A stretch of 64,000 nt of DNA from Vandiemenella viatica. Lineage: Eukaryota; Arthropoda; Insecta; Orthoptera; Morabidae. Positions 34,842 to 47,699 of this stretch are shown here, piece after piece. The notes under the pieces are model-generated. The model worked only from the letters and a program-made list of their open reading frames with translations. It was not told the DNA's origin and did no database searches. Positions within the stretch are counted from its first letter, which is position 1. Each line of letters begins with the position of its first letter. The DNA lies in assembly GCA_031002005.1 (NCBI GenBank), contig JARYHS010009186.1:103015992-103079991 (forward strand), given 5' to 3'. The translations under genes were made by a program, and so were the position numbers.

Positions 34842-35612
34842 TTATCTCACACCCTTTTTAACTGATGCATGTCTCTCATGATTCTCTACTTTTATAACAG
34901 CCACTTGATTCTTATATAGTTCATAAAGTATACTTCTATCTCGATACTTCAGGCCTGACTTCTCCAAAATTTTGATCATCTTGCCCCACCTAACATTATC
35001 AAAAGCTTTTTCTAAATCAACAAATGCCATAAAAGTATCTTTGTTTTTCTTAATCCCCCCTTCAAATATTAATCTTAAAGCCAGAACTGCTTCCCTTGTA
35101 CAGCGATTTTTCCTAAACCCAAACTGATCTTCACCTACTATCTCTTCTACTACCCTTTCCATTCTTCTGTATATTATTCTGGTCAGTAATTTTGAAGCAC
35201 ATGATGTTAGACTAATGGTGCAATAATTCTCACATTTGACAGCTTGTGCTTTCTTTGGAAGTGTGAAGATGGTATTTTTATTAAGATCTGTTGGAATTTC
35301 TCCTGTTTCATAAATTTTTGATATCAGCTTGAATAATCTTTCGATTCCTTCTTCTCCTGGGGATTTAAGAAGTTCTGCAGGGATCTCATCAATTCCAACT
35401 GCCTTATTTGCTTTCAAGTCATTCAGAGCTTTATTAAATTCTGTCCTCAAAACAGGATCTCTTAAGTCATCAATGTTGACATTGCCTTCCTTTTCTATTA
35501 CGCTATTGTTCAAGTTGTCCCCATCATACAGTTTCTCAATGTATTCCTTCCATCGGTTAGCTCTATCTTCTGAGCTTAAAAGAGGTTTCCCATCAGCGGC
35601 TTTAATGTTCAC
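34842..35612 (-). pseudogene. LINE reverse transcriptase, fingers and palm
   Basis: A 256-codon frame with ADGKPLLSSEDRANRWKEYIE, LKANKAVGIDEIPAELLK, GEIPTDLNKNTIFTLPKK, EDQFGFRKNRCTREAV and TFMAFVDLEKAFDNV (palm A aspartate). It ends at KKGVR, where GVRQG continues in intact relatives: a stop lies exactly at that junction. The FADD block follows in the next frame. Confidence 0.9.
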
Positions 35613-35700
35613 ACCTCATTTCTTCATTTCTCCAAAATTCTGTTTGATATTCCTATATGCAACATCTACTTTACCTATGATCATTTCCTTTTCCACTTCT

Positions 35701-36751
35701 TCACACTTTTCTTCTAGCCATTTTTCTTTTGCTTTTTTTGCATTTCCTGTTTATTTGATTTCTAAATTGCCTGTATTGCTCTCTTCCTGTATTATCCTGA
35801 GCATTTTTGTACCTTCTCCTCTGATCCATCAATTCCAAAATTTGTTCTGTGATCCGAGGTTTTCGGGCAGCTTGTTCCCTAAAGCCTAATGTTTCTTTAC
35901 TGGCTTTCATTATTTCAGTGTTTAATGCATTCCATTTGTTTCTTAGACCTAAGTCTACCATTTCTGCAAATTTATCTCTCGAACTAGATTGTTTCAGTTT
36001 ATTCACTTCCAGTCTGTTCTGCTTATGCTGCTTCCTTATTCGCTTGAATTTCAACCTGCATTCCATTACTATCAAATTATGGTCAGAGTCTATGTCTGCT
36101 ACTGGGTACGCTTTACAGTCTAGAACTTGATTCCTGAATCGCTGTTTGACCAGGATATAATCTAGCTGATATCTGCCTGTATCCCCAAGGCGTTTCCAGG
36201 TATATATCCTTTTTGCATGGTTCTTAAACAGTGTGTTTGCCACTACTACCTTATATCTTTCACAAAATTCTAATAACCTGCTTCCTCGCTCATTTCTTTC
36301 TCCTAGACTAAAACTTCCTACAGTATTCCCCTCTTTTCCTTCTCCCACTATCGCATTCCAATCACCCATGATTATTAGATTTTCCTCTCCCTTCACATAT
36401 TGGATTAATTCTTCAATTTCGGTGTATATTTTTTTCTATTTCTTCGTCATCTTCCTGCGACGTTGGCATATATACTTGTACTAACGTGGTTGGAGCGGGC
36501 TTAGTTTCTAACCTCATCAAAATAATCCTGTCACTAAACTGTTCATAATAACTCACCCACTTCCCTACTATCTTATTCATTACAAATCCTACACCAGTGA
36601 CTCCATTCACAGCTTGTGTGCTTATTATCCTGTGTTCCCCAGACCAGAAATCTTGTGCGTCCTCCCATTTAATCTTGCTAATCCCAACAACATCTAACTT
36701 AAGGTGTTCCATCTCCCTTTTTAGATTTTCTAGCCTACCTGCCCTATTCAC
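35701..36751 (-). pseudogene. LINE endonuclease domain (APE type)
   Basis: Two adjoining frames (36413-36751 and 35701-36396) give an apurinic-type endonuclease. Visible motifs are MNRAGRLENLKREM, VVGISKIKWE, VQVYMPTSQEDDEE, IIMGDWNAIVGE (the GDWNA block), LLEFCERYKVVVANTLF, QLDYILV and the catalytic DSDHNLIVME. It nicks target DNA for target-primed reverse transcription. A frameshift near 36400 breaks it, so it is no longer functional as one protein. Confidence 0.9.
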
Positions 36752-36964
36752 ACTTCTAACATTCCACGCTCAGATTCGTAGAATGTTTCAATCCATTCTG
36801 ATGACTCATAAACAATATTTTAGTATTTTCCTGAGAATTATCAACAGCTCACTTCACAATAGTATACTCCCACCACCTAGACTTCCCCCACCCTGTTCTC
36901 CATGGAGTAGCTGGCCATGCGGTAGACCGTGGTGTGTGCACACACCTCCTTGCCAAGTGGCCCA

Positions 36965-37075
36965 ACTCTAAGTACACGAATAAGATTTTTAAATAAAAAT
37001 ATTGTAAAGAGTGTTCATGTTTGCCTGGACCTCCTGCCTTCATCTGTGGTAAGTGGCAGGTTATTTTGTCTATAC
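36965..37075 (+). repeat. Penelope terminal repeat fragment
   Basis: It contains AATATTGTAAAGAGTGTTCATGTTTG, then CCTCCTGCCTTCATCTGTGG and TAAGTGGCAGGTT, then CTATACTCC. This is the part of the terminal repeat downstream of the hammerhead-like core; the core itself is missing. Confidence 0.6.
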
Positions 37076-37479
37076 TCCTTTATTTTCATTGCCTAGTAGC
37101 ACTTTTATTTTCACCACTATCCAATTAGAACTACACAAAAAGTTGGAGAATGGATTAAAAAATGTAAAAATAAATACATAAAAGAATATGAAGGTTACAA
37201 TAACAGAAAGAAGAATTCGACATGTAGAACAGTATGTAATTTGTAGAGCATTCTGATGGAGAACTGGCATTCGCTTAAATGACAAAAAAAATAAATACAT
37301 AAAAGATCATCAAGGGACCTGTCATGAGGAAGAAATGTTCCTCAGCCAGAAAAACGAATTTAAAACTAAGAAAAGGTATGGTAAAGCGTTTTGTGTGGTG
37401 TTTCCAATGAGCTGAGTATGAAAACTGGGCTATGAAGTAAACAAAGCAGAATCGATTGAAACTTTAGAGAAAGAGGTTT

Positions 37480-37625
37480 AGTGAGAATTAGTTGGGTAGA
37501 TCCCAAATCCGATCTCGAGGAGGGGACTGCTCAGGGAGCAGTCATCAGAATAGATAAAAACAGTCCTTTAGTCTAAGTTTGGAATGCTAGAAGTCTGATC
37601 AGAAAATTTAAAAAGGAGGCTCGGA
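37480..37625 (+). repeat. RTE LINE 5' leader fragment
   Basis: AATTAGTTGGGTAGATCCC, GGGGACTGCTCAGGGAGCAG, TCATCAGAATAGATA and GGAATGCTAGAAGTCTGATC match the leaders at 33740-33910 (opposite strand) and 52720-52840. Only the leader and the first codons of the endonuclease are retained. A (TTG)n tract and an unrelated repeat end follow at about 37645-37700. Confidence 0.7.
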
Positions 37626-37954
37626 TATATGGAACAAGCATGATGTTGTTGTTGTTGTTGGGGCTGAAGGGCACGTCGACGACTGGGTCATTAGCACCCA
37701 ATGGAACAAGCAGAAATACACTTAAAACATTAAGAAGTGGGTAATAAGATGGATAACAAATATCCTAAGAATTAAAGCACTCACAAAATATTTCCAGAGG
37801 AAAAAAAGGAAAAAGCATTAAAAGAAAAATTAAATTGACTGAAGTTATTAGATAACTGGATAAAGTGCCTAGGACAGCAACAGATGAGGATGCTGGCTGT
37901 GTATGAACCTGCATAGGCCAGGTTACATAAGCATCAATTTTTTTAACAACTAAA

Positions 37955-38080
37955 AGTCTCTCTAACAGCGTGGTCTTTAGAGACAGAAAAGGATGGGGGG
38001 GGGGGGCAAGGAATGGGAAGGAATTCGGCTATGGCCTTTTGAAGGAAGCATCCCAGCATTCACCTGGAGCGATAAGCATC
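37955..38080 (-). repeat. tRNA-derived SINE, head missing
   Basis: GTCTTTAGAGACAG, AAGGATGGGG, AAGGAATGGGAAGGAATTCGG and TATGGCCTTTTGAAGGAAGC match the body of the SINE at 56939-57174. It stops after CACCTGGAGCGAT, so the tRNA-like head is absent. Confidence 0.75.
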
Positions 38081-38289
38081 AAAAAAGAACAGGAAAAGTA
38101 AAACCATCATAAAATTGTTGATAGCTACAACAAAAAATGAACAGAACTGTACATATTTTGGATGTATTTTGTCATGTTTTAGCATCCTCCAACATGAGCA
38201 AGGACATTGTATAATTGTGTTTATTTTTGTTACAGCATCATGCCTTCCATTTTTCAAAGTAACACATTTACTTTCCATATCCTTTCTGC

Positions 38290-38293
<4 letters not shown>

Positions 38294-38345
<52 letters not shown>
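38294..38345. repeat. poly-T tract, 52 nt
   Basis: An uninterrupted run of 52 T lies about 140 bp below a muskelin exon in the intron. No retroelement body is recognised next to it. Confidence 0.9.
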
Positions 38346-38346
<1 letters not shown>

Positions 38347-38475
38347 GTTGTACAATATATAAACTTACAAATACTTAGAGCAAAAGAGGTATTAGTTACA
38401 TATGACAAGTATTAAAAGCCACTATTCAAAATTTTAGAATTATGAATTGCACTGTTCATGAGTTATATGCTTTTA

Positions 38476-39630
<1,155 letters not shown>

Positions 39631-39634
39631 TTTT

Positions 39635-39870
39635 CTTCATTTAGGGCTTTACAGCTCAATGAAAGCAAGGTGATTAGAGCTTGGAGAGGATGGTGGGCAA
39701 GGAATGTGAAGGAAACAGACTATGGCCTTTATGAAACAACCTTCGTGGCATTCGATTAATGAGTTGGTAAACCACTGTAAACCGAAATACGGGCCAAGAA
39801 TTAAGCTCACATGTTACTCAGTGCCACACTCAAGCATTAACAGAGCACCCAACAGCTTAATTCTTGGCCT
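39635..39870 (-). repeat. diverged SINE copy ending in a 16-bp palindrome
   Basis: GGGCTTTACAGCTCAAT, GGTGATTAGAG, GGAGAGGATGGTGGGCAAGGAA and TATGGCCTTTATGAAACAACC follow the SINE body at low identity. Just beyond, GGCCAAGAATTAAGCT (39792-39807) recurs exactly inverted at 39854-39869. Confidence 0.55.
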
Positions 39871-41475
39871 TCTTGAGTACCACTGTCTCCACTGATGATA
39901 AAAAAAAACATTATCACAATCCTTATGAATGAGTTGTATAGATAGCTCTGGAAATTTCTGCAGAACATGATCACTAAACAATATCGTAAAGGAGCTGGAG
40001 TAGGAGTCATTGGAAGGCAGGAGGAGGGGGAAGAAATTGCTGAGAGTGTATAAACCACATAATGGTGATGATCCATGGAAAACTGTCGGTGGAAAAATTG
40101 TGAGCAGTGTATGGAAGGGAAAAGATGACACTAATCACAAGCCTGCACTTGATGGGAATGGTAAAATTTTCTATTGTAGGTAAGTGTGCCAGGGATTGCA
40201 ATAAATTACCAAGGAAAATGATAAATAATTTGCCAAAAGTGCTGATAGAATTTAAAATTCTTAGAGGGCAAAAGTAGAAGCGTACAAGAAAGGGGGAAAA
40301 TGCATGTGTTAGGAAATTGCCACCAATGTGTGTGCTCGCTCACGATTAAATTAATTTTTTCATATGAAGTTAGGTACTGTTTGTCATCTTATTTATTGTA
40401 TGGCTTGGCAGAAATCAGGGCATCCTTTCCTGTACCATCTAACAGCACAACTGACATTTATGCTGCTGCATGTATGTATGTACTACCAATCGTCATGTAC
40501 CCTGTTTGTATATAAGGAAGTGGGCTGACAGAACTGTATAAAACACAGGTATGTATTTTGGAGAATCATTATTGATGGTTGTAGGAATATGGCTGGAGTA
40601 GGTCTTGCCACAACTTTCACATTGATTAAATTATAGTAAATTCACTTATTGGATGACAAAATGCACAAATATTCCAAAAACACCTCCCCATTGCCTATTT
40701 ACTGAATGGTTTAAAGATATTCAGTGTTAGGGATACTGGAAATGATATGTGAATGTATCACAATTGTAATTTTCTAAAAGTGGTCTCATCCAGCTATGGT
40801 CCAATATGATGAGCTTTTTATTTCTGGTTGATAAACTAATGAATAGGATTTCCAGTGATGTGGCTTTCATGTCAATACTTAAGACAGCATGCATAAACAG
40901 ACTTATGATAGTACATACTAATGAGTGAGTCTACTAAATAAATGTCATTAGTAGTTCATTCCTTAATTTAGCAAGATCTACACAGAATTCATTGCTGCCT
41001 GATTCATAAATCATACCAGATCTCATGGAGGACCTAGGCACTGAAGTCTGTATATACCTTGAGTATCTTCTTTTGTTACAGTCTCTGTAAGACAATGGGT
41101 AGTCCCTTCAAAGCTTGGATTCTTCTTTCATTTTCCCAGAACCTCTTCATCCTCTCCTGCTTTTCTGAGATTTTCAATACCCTCTTCTCCTGTCTCCCTC
41201 ACTGGTGATTCTCCATACTGTTATTGTAGCATTCTCTGTCATTTATCTCTGATATATTAGTCGGTGACTACTTATTTCTCTAGTTCTCCCTCTTTTCCAC
41301 CTTGATCCCTATATCAGCTCAGCCCTTCCTAAATTCAACCACGCATTCTGTTTGTCCTTCCCCTCATCCTGTCATTTCTCTCCTACATTCGTCTGGCTGT
41401 TCTATCCATTCCCTGTGAATTTTTCCCCTTTGAGTAAGATTTCTTTATATATCAGCCTCATGTGTCAATACTATT
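39871..41475. other. intron sequence, nothing recognised
   Basis: No gene or boundary recognised. A pyrimidine-rich stretch spans about 41100-41420 on the plus strand. Confidence 0.4.
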
Positions 41476-41479
41476 GTTT

Positions 41480-41735
41480 CTAAAAATAAGATAGGATAGG
41501 GAAAATAAACAGACCACATCTTTCCCCCTGCCATATGTCTCGCCTCCCACATGATTAAGACTAAAGTCGAAATATTGTGCAATTCCTTTGTTTCTGTGTT
41601 TTTACGTGTCTCGCCCTCCTGCCTTCATCTGTGGTAAGTGACGGGTTTCTGTTTATTTTCCCTATCCTATTTTCAGTGCCTCGCGGCAGTTTCTTTGTTT
41701 CCTTTATCCAATACTATTGTTTCTTTAATATTTGC
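41480..41735 (+). repeat. solo Penelope-type terminal repeat with hammerhead-like core
   Basis: It is the inverted counterpart of 27436-27635. Outer parts are TAGGATAGGGAAAATAAAC at 41491 and GTTTATTTTCCCTATCCTAT near 41650, themselves inverted to each other. Between lie the hammerhead-like core (41551-41572), GTTTCTGTGTTTTTACGTG, and the CATCTGTGGTAAGTGACGG block shared by all copies. Confidence 0.7.
41551..41572 (+). ncRNA. hammerhead-ribozyme-like core
   Basis: The core reads ATGATTA, an extra A, GAC, TAAA, GTC, GAAA, then ATAT-type TATT and GTG. CAC at 41548-41550 can pair with GTG at 41577-41579 as the start of stem I. Core pair 3-8 is A-U, as in the copy at 27590-27611. Confidence 0.5.
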
Positions 41736-41822
41736 TCTCATCTGTCACCTCCTTGTTTGATACCCAGTATCTTATTGAGGATTCTTCCCTCATCTTTGTA
41801 CAGTTGTTATATCCCAGGTCAT

Positions 41823-42220
41823 CTTAGAGACCATCAGACATGTTAAGAACATATTTCGATCTCCTTCATATATGTTTAATGGTACACAGCATATATATCT
41901 GTGATAAAGTCGTTTCTAAAAATGCACCCTAGTTTTTGAGATATTCGCATGCAAATAAATAAAAATATTTGATTCTGCGGGGATTCAACCTCTGGTCAGA
42001 AAATTATGAAGCTAACACCCTACCGCATAGACCATGCTGCCATTTCATAAAATGGGGCAATAATTTACTATATACCAGATATTTAGAATTTTTTGTTTAT
42101 TTGCATGCAAATATCTCAAAAACTAGGGTGCATATATCACAGATATATATATGCTGTGCACCATTCAACATATATGAAGGAGATCGAAATCTGTTCTTAA
42201 CATATCTGATGGTCTCCAAG
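41823..42220. mobile_element. fold-back element with a tRNA-like centre
   Basis: Arms of about 145 bp (41823-41968 and 42080-42220) are inverted copies, sharing GAGACCATCAGA at the ends, GATCTCCTTCATATATG, CAGCATATATAT and GCACCCTAGTTTTTGAGATAT. The ~110-bp centre, read on the minus strand, resembles a tRNA: GGCAGCATGGTCTATGCGGT (an A-box-like TGGTCTATGCGG) and, 45 nt on, AGGTTGAATCCCC (B-box-like). No coding capacity. No clear target duplication. Confidence 0.7.
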
Positions 42221-42229
42221 TAAGTAAAT

Positions 42230-42735
42230 TAACATGAATATAGTACCATTAATTAATTAATCCCTGATTAGCATTAAGATTTCTATTTAAAATAATAGCA
42301 TTTTTCTTTAAAAACAATTTATGAGGTGGTAAACCAGACGATTTCGGAAATGGCTCTAGCTATTTGGATGAAATTTAATATGTAGATAATGTTTTGCTTT
42401 TCAAGTTTGTAAGATTTTACAAAAAAAGGAGCAATTTAATATGTAGATAATGTTTTGCTTTTCAAGTTTGTAAGATTTTACAAAAAAGGAGCAATTCTTG
42501 TATTTGGTAGTATCTTGGTAACGGCTCTAATCTCATCTCGTAGACATTTCAGGTACCAGTAAGCCTACTGATATTATTTAAGCTTCTCTTTGGTTGCAGC
42601 AAGGAACTGTGAAATTCAAATTTCCTAGAAAGCCTCCAAGAAAAATGTTTAACTATAATCAAACTTTACTCAAATTCTTGCATATTAAACAGAAATCGAT
42701 AGATGCTGAGCGTAGATTGGTCACCCAGGTACTGG
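42230..42735. repeat. dispersed repeat, second copy
   Basis: It matches 25577-25975: TTAATCCCTGATTAGCATT, GATTTCGGAAATGGCTCTAGC, GGTACCAGTAAGCCTACTGA and the end TTGGTCACCCAGGTACT. A 61-bp segment starting at 42372 is tandemly duplicated. Confidence 0.7.
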
Positions 42736-43769
42736 AAAGTTAAACAGTGGTGATCCATTAAAATGATGGGAATGTTTGCAGCATATTACAAAGGAAAGGG
42801 AGGGGGAAGGACAGTGATATTGAGAAGGTTGAAGAAGAAGAAACAAACTTAATTGTCTAGCAGAAACGTTCCTGTGGGATGATGATGTCACAGAGACAAA
42901 TAAGTTTAGTAGAAGATATGGCGGTTGTTTTAAGAAGTAATCAGGCTACTCAGAGAGAGTTAAGACACTGAAAAAAGACATGGAGAAATGGAAGATGAGA
43001 CGAGGAAGCTGGAAGTGAAAATGAGAATGGGTGCTGCAAACAATAAATGGAAATAATGCCAGGGGAAAAATGCAAGTGAAGAGGAGGAGGAACTGAGGTA
43101 TTCTAAAATAAGGAAAGAACAGAGTCAAGTTAGTGGAAAAATTGGGTATGCAGGATGAAGGCAAGAATATAGTGAAAATCATGTGCAATAAGAGACTGGC
43201 AAATATTGTGATTAAGTTCATTAAATTTCCAACCAGAAATATGGATGAGAAAATGCCACTGGAGAAAACAGAAGCTGAAGAAGAAAGTGGAGGAATGGAA
43301 AAGAATATATCATCCTCACATAAGAAGTGACGAGATTGAAATAGATTAAATCAAATCATTGCATGAAATTGTTGGCTGGGAGATCCAAAAGGATTGCTCA
43401 GCCACCAGGTGATAGAATTTTTCCAATTTGTTATACAATGTGCCTCTTGTCATAGTTAACTAACCTAACCTGGTAATCTTACTGGGTATGCAGCTTAGCA
43501 TGAAATCTGAATGATGGAAGTGTTCTGGTGTACTTCACAGTACACAGCAAGCTATGCTGGAGGTGAAAGTCATGTTGAGGGGCTCTGAAATTCTATCTGA
43601 AACCAGGATTCGAACAGAGGACCTTTCAATCTTAAGTACTGAAGGACCAGGCCTAGTGAAGATTCACAAAGTATGGCTGCCAAGATAAATAAATTCTTTG
43701 GCACATACGAATGTTTCATACAAGTATTTACTATCAAACAAAACACATCAGAATGTGTATTGCCTTAAA
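42736..43769. other. intron sequence, nothing recognised
   Basis: A/G-rich plus strand; frames on both strands lack family motifs. Confidence 0.4.
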
Positions 43770-43930
43770 TATCTTAAAAATATAATAGGATAGGGAAAGT
43801 AACCCCTCACTTACTACAGATGAAGGCCATTCAAACATAAAAAAAACACAAACAGATTTTACAACAGTTCAGTTGATAACCTTACTCAGTAGGAGGCGAG
43901 ATATATGGCAAGCGGAAAAATATCCACACC
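43770..43930 (-). repeat. degenerate Penelope terminal repeat
   Basis: ATAGGATAGGGAAAGTAACC, CACTTACTACAGATGAAGGCC, AAAAACACAAACAGATTTTAC and GGAGGCGAGATATATGGCAAG keep the element order on the minus strand. The hammerhead-like core (about 43865-43890) is unrecognisable. Confidence 0.65.
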
Positions 43931-44799
43931 TACCACATAAAATACAGCAAGTCAAATAAGGTTTTAGATTTGAGATTTATGTGAATGAATTTTTTAAATT
44001 ATATAAGTGAGTGAGGGAATGACTGGTGTTACAAATGACAGCACGAATGGTGAAAGAATGAGAGTTGAGTAATAGAGAAATAAGATCAATGATCAGAGAT
44101 AATGGAGTAAACCCAAAGCTAAAGTAGTGTGAAACATAACTCATAACATTTAGAGAAGGAAATTTTTGGACAATTTCAATTGAGCAGATGGGAAAGGTAA
44201 CACAATTCTCTCTCCGTTTTTATTTTTTATCTTTGCAGTTTTTTCTTACTTAAGTATTTTATTTTGCATTTGTAATGATTTGTGTAGATGATGTTACATC
44301 CTGCAATGTCATCAGACTTGCGTAAGTCAGTGCACTTATAGCGAGCGACCAGAGACGGGAGATTTGGAAAGTTGGTGATATACATGGTGGGCGTCATCTG
44401 AGAGGCAGTTAGAGAAAGATAATTTGTAATCTGAATGACACGGGAAGAAACTAGTATATGTAATATCAACTGGGAGTGACATAACTAACACCACAATGAT
44501 CAGAAATAAGTTTGAAAGAGAACGTATTAAACAATTATGGTATATGATGATTTCTTATGTTTTGGGGCATAAAAGAAAACAGTAAAGTTACTATTGTGAA
44601 TAAAAGTAAAATGTTGGTTTAAATGGAGTACCCTAATTATTTTGAGTACGATCAAGGAAAGACAACCACATTATTCTTTTGAGTTTGATATGTGCCTTAT
44701 CTTGACTTTTTTCCTTGACATACACCCAGTTTTAAAGAGTAAGCCAATGGTGCAAAAAATAACTTATGATAAATACTTCACTAAATGGCACCTCAAACA

Positions 44800-45665
44800 A
44801 AATCTGATGAAAACATGTGTGTTGCTTTCAGCTGTCGCTTTGCTTCGGTACAGTTCTTTTCAACCCCAGACCTATCTACCTTGACAAAACAATTAATAGG
44901 TCACTCATGTACCACAAGCATCTGGCAAATATTGCTGGGAAAATCAAGCACAGAACAGATATACTGAGAAACCCCTGGGTAGTGCAAACTGAAGTATTCA
45001 AGAGAGTGACCATTGGCTGCTGCCAAATATTGTGCCCCAGTATAGCTGAGGAGTGCACATACTGAGAAGGTGCATATCCATCTAAACGTGGCTATAAGGA
45101 TTGTGGGTGGTGCACTGCGATCCACCCTCCTGCTTGTTCCCCAAAGATCAGACTTCAAGCGATTTTAGTCCATCAGTGGAAGAAGGTAAAGGTCTAGCAA
45201 GAAATCCCTTTATGGGATGGTATGCAGAACTATTTACTAATAATGCACCTTAAATCCAGAAAACCATCTGTTGATCCCATCACCCAGCTGGCCTTCCCCT
45301 TTAACCCTACTATGGAATGGAAATGACAGTGGCAGCAGAACTTGCTACAGAACGGACACCTGGTATCTGATCCCATGCAGAAGCTACCCGGTATTGACCT
45401 GCCAAGGAAGTACTGTGGACAATTAAACCACATCAGGACATCGCACCGTTTGGGCTTAAAGGACTGCAGTGTGGAGCAAACTCTTGAACACATTGTGGAA
45501 AACCATTCCAATAGATGTTTACTGAGAGGTCTGTCTGCTCCCCACATTGCTTCTGAATGCATAATCGAATATTAGACTCCATCGACACTACCCTGCAGCT
45601 ATTATAACGTATTTGTTGTGAATGTTAATGGTATCGAAATGTGGACATTAGAAATAAATAAATAA
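44800..45665 (+). pseudogene. Jockey-type LINE fragment (RT C-terminal region and 3' end)
   Basis: Broken plus-strand frames read NPRPIYLDKTINRSLMYHKHLANIAGKIKHRTDILRN, resembling the YLGV.LDR.L.Y..H......K...R..ILR. block after the Jockey RT. Further on are GLKDCSVEQTLEHIVE and HIASECIIEY. It ends in an AATAAATAAATAAAT tail at about 45650-45665, 80 bp from a muskelin exon. In-frame stops show it is dead. Confidence 0.7.
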
Positions 45666-45747
45666 ATACTAGTGACAGGGAAAGTCATGAATATATACAA
45701 TTTCAAAGGAAAATGTAGATAGGTACATTTAAAAAATGCATACATAC

Positions 45748-45940
45748 GTGTAACGGAATGTTCCATGAAGTCTTCTGTCCCCTCATAATCTCCTTTGTTG
45801 ACAAGTATTTCATGCAATGTACTTAGTAATGGATCTTCCAACTGTATGTTTGTATGCCTTTGAAGAGCTTCAAAAGCTTCATGGTAATTTTGCTGGCGGA
45901 AGTGTTTCAAACACAATCTCACAACTTCTCTTTCCCTATA
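45748..45940 (-). CDS. muskelin: muskelin exon: LisH/CTLH region
   Basis: The exon is 193 nt (64 codons plus one base; enters phase 0, leaves phase 1). The acceptor is TTTCAG and the donor GTATGT. The product begins YREREVVRLCLKHFRQ, the LisH helix typical of muskelin, and continues through EAFEALQ and LHEILVNKGDYEG into the CTLH segment. In CTLH-complex proteins these helices mediate dimerisation and attachment to the ligase scaffold. The exon lies 12.4 kb downstream of the discoidin exon. A Jockey-type fragment ends less than 100 bp from its donor side. Confidence 0.95.
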
Positions 45941-47275
45941 CTGAAACAGAAGAATTATTTCCACTAATGACAAAAATAACACAAAACTTCAAGATAAATA
46001 AAAAAGATAATAATCTCTTCAGAAGAATGGTGACTGGCAGTCATCAATAAACAAAACATTAAATTCTCTGTTTAAAGTTTAGTTAAACTCTAGACCTGTT
46101 ACAGACTGTGAGAACAGAATATTTATAAATCTAACAACTGCTTTATTGTATGGGCTTTCTGATATGGGCAATTGTTCAAAGAATAAATTCCAAGTGCCAC
46201 ACAATCTCTGAGACATAGCCACAGTCAGCCTTTCATCTTTCACACATCTTATTAAATCCTTTCAAATAGAAAATATACCTACTAGGACATTTATCATCAT
46301 TTTTGTTCCATTCAACATGGGGATCAATTAACTTGGTCACCCAGGTTTATACAGCTGATTACCATCTTTCTTCCCCCTTCCCCCCACTCCAATGCAATTA
46401 CAAAAGAAACTATAAATTTAAGGGCTGTACTATTGCATTAGCTTTTTGCTGGTGAGTGTTACCTAATGAAAACAAGAACAATTTTGTGTGAATGCAGGCT
46501 CTCTATTCAGGTCAATGATTGATTAAGATAGCATTTCTTGCTTTTTAAAACCTGGGTTCTTATAATTTCATGCAGTGGTAAATTCCAGAATACTAGCTGG
46601 TAGATAAATGTTACTAGCTGTTTATCATTTCTCGAATCCACAAACAACTTAGTAACAATTGAAAAACTTTACAACATCCGCCACATCTTTTTTTATTTCT
46701 ATGCCAGATGGTATGAATGATAAGTCAATTGTGAATACATTTATTTTTAAACACCTATTCCAGTTCCTTCCAACTATTATCATCTGTACCATTTTCGACA
46801 TTAGTATTTGAATATTTTGGGTGTGACTGTGCTATAAGTTTCCCAAACAAGCAGTGAACAAAGAGACAAGTGTTGTTCATGTCTAATGTTGAGGGATTAA
46901 GGGAAGTAACTGATGTATCTACGGAAAAAGTTAATTTGTTTCTTTTGCTGCTCACACTATAGCACTTCATTTTTAAATCTCAGAAGACTGGGCTAAGGTT
47001 AAAAGTCATATATGGCAATACATTTCACACTTATCTGGTGTGAGACATTCCGAAAAGTAGATGGAACTCTTCAATTATGAAAAATTCCTATCAGAAAACC
47101 TCCAAATTTTTATAGCTTACCATAACCATTTCACTATTTTCCCAAGCAAGCTTATCAGGTAATCTTTCTATGTAACACAATCGTTGAAAAATTGTGTCCG
47201 TACAAATGTTACTTCACAAAGAGTAATTGTAATGTAAATTACTGTTGATAGATGCCAAAACCATAAAATTTGGAA
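45941..47275. other. intron sequence, nothing recognised
   Basis: No gene or repeat recognised between the LisH exon and the SINE at 47280. Confidence 0.4.
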
Positions 47276-47279
47276 CACG

Positions 47280-47440
47280 AAAAAACTGACTTTTTCCTTA
47301 TTTTGGCATCAAGGTCATTAGAACTGGAAGGACTTGGGGCAAGAATGGGAAGAAATTTGGCAATGGCCTTTTGAAAGAACCATCCCAGCATTCGCCTGGA
47401 GTGATTTTGGGAAACCATGGAAAACTGAAGTCTGAGCATT
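47280..47440 (-). repeat. tRNA-derived SINE, head missing
   Basis: TTTGGCATCAAGGTCATTAG, GGGCAAGAATGGGAAG, GGCAATGGCCTTTTGAAAG and CATTCGCCTGGAGTGATTT match the SINE body; the copy ends after GGAAAACTGAAG without the tRNA part. Confidence 0.75.
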
Positions 47441-47699
47441 CATTACTACTTATCCAATAAGCTAGGTGAAAAAAATTGGAAGCTACAGGTTTTAACTCTA
47501 AAGATCATGAACAAATAATTGTAAGAAGAATTTAGAGCAAATTCTAAGAAACAAGGTGTTCTCAAAAATAATATATAAAGAAAATAGTACATAACAAAGT
47601 TACAAAGGAACCGAAGAACACATGTTTGGAAAATCAGATTAAATTTTAACTAATAGGAAAGCAACATGCGAAGCGGAACAGGGAAGATATTTGCAAAGC

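Larger units (their letters stand above)
33929..36780 (-). mobile_element. RTE-type LINE, near full length, with A-tail
   Basis: The plus strand starts with a T-run (33929-33949), the complement of the poly-A tail, then 3' UTR and coding remnants to about 36770. In the minus direction the order is endonuclease (36751-35701), reverse transcriptase (35612-34842) and C-terminal region (34811-34140), in four frames split by shifts. Further copies of the family are at 27640-33925, 37480-37625 and 52350-55300. The 5' leader seen in those copies is missing here, so the copy is 5'-truncated. Confidence 0.9.

Noticed and set aside
35329..35889. 186-codon plus-strand frame
   Set aside because: Antisense shadow of the LINE RT on the minus strand; serine/phenylalanine-rich composition is typical of such shadows.
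42946..43330. Overlapping frames on both strands, one lysine/glutamate-rich
   Set aside because: Low-complexity A/G-rich DNA explains both; no domain, splice sites or homologue recognised.
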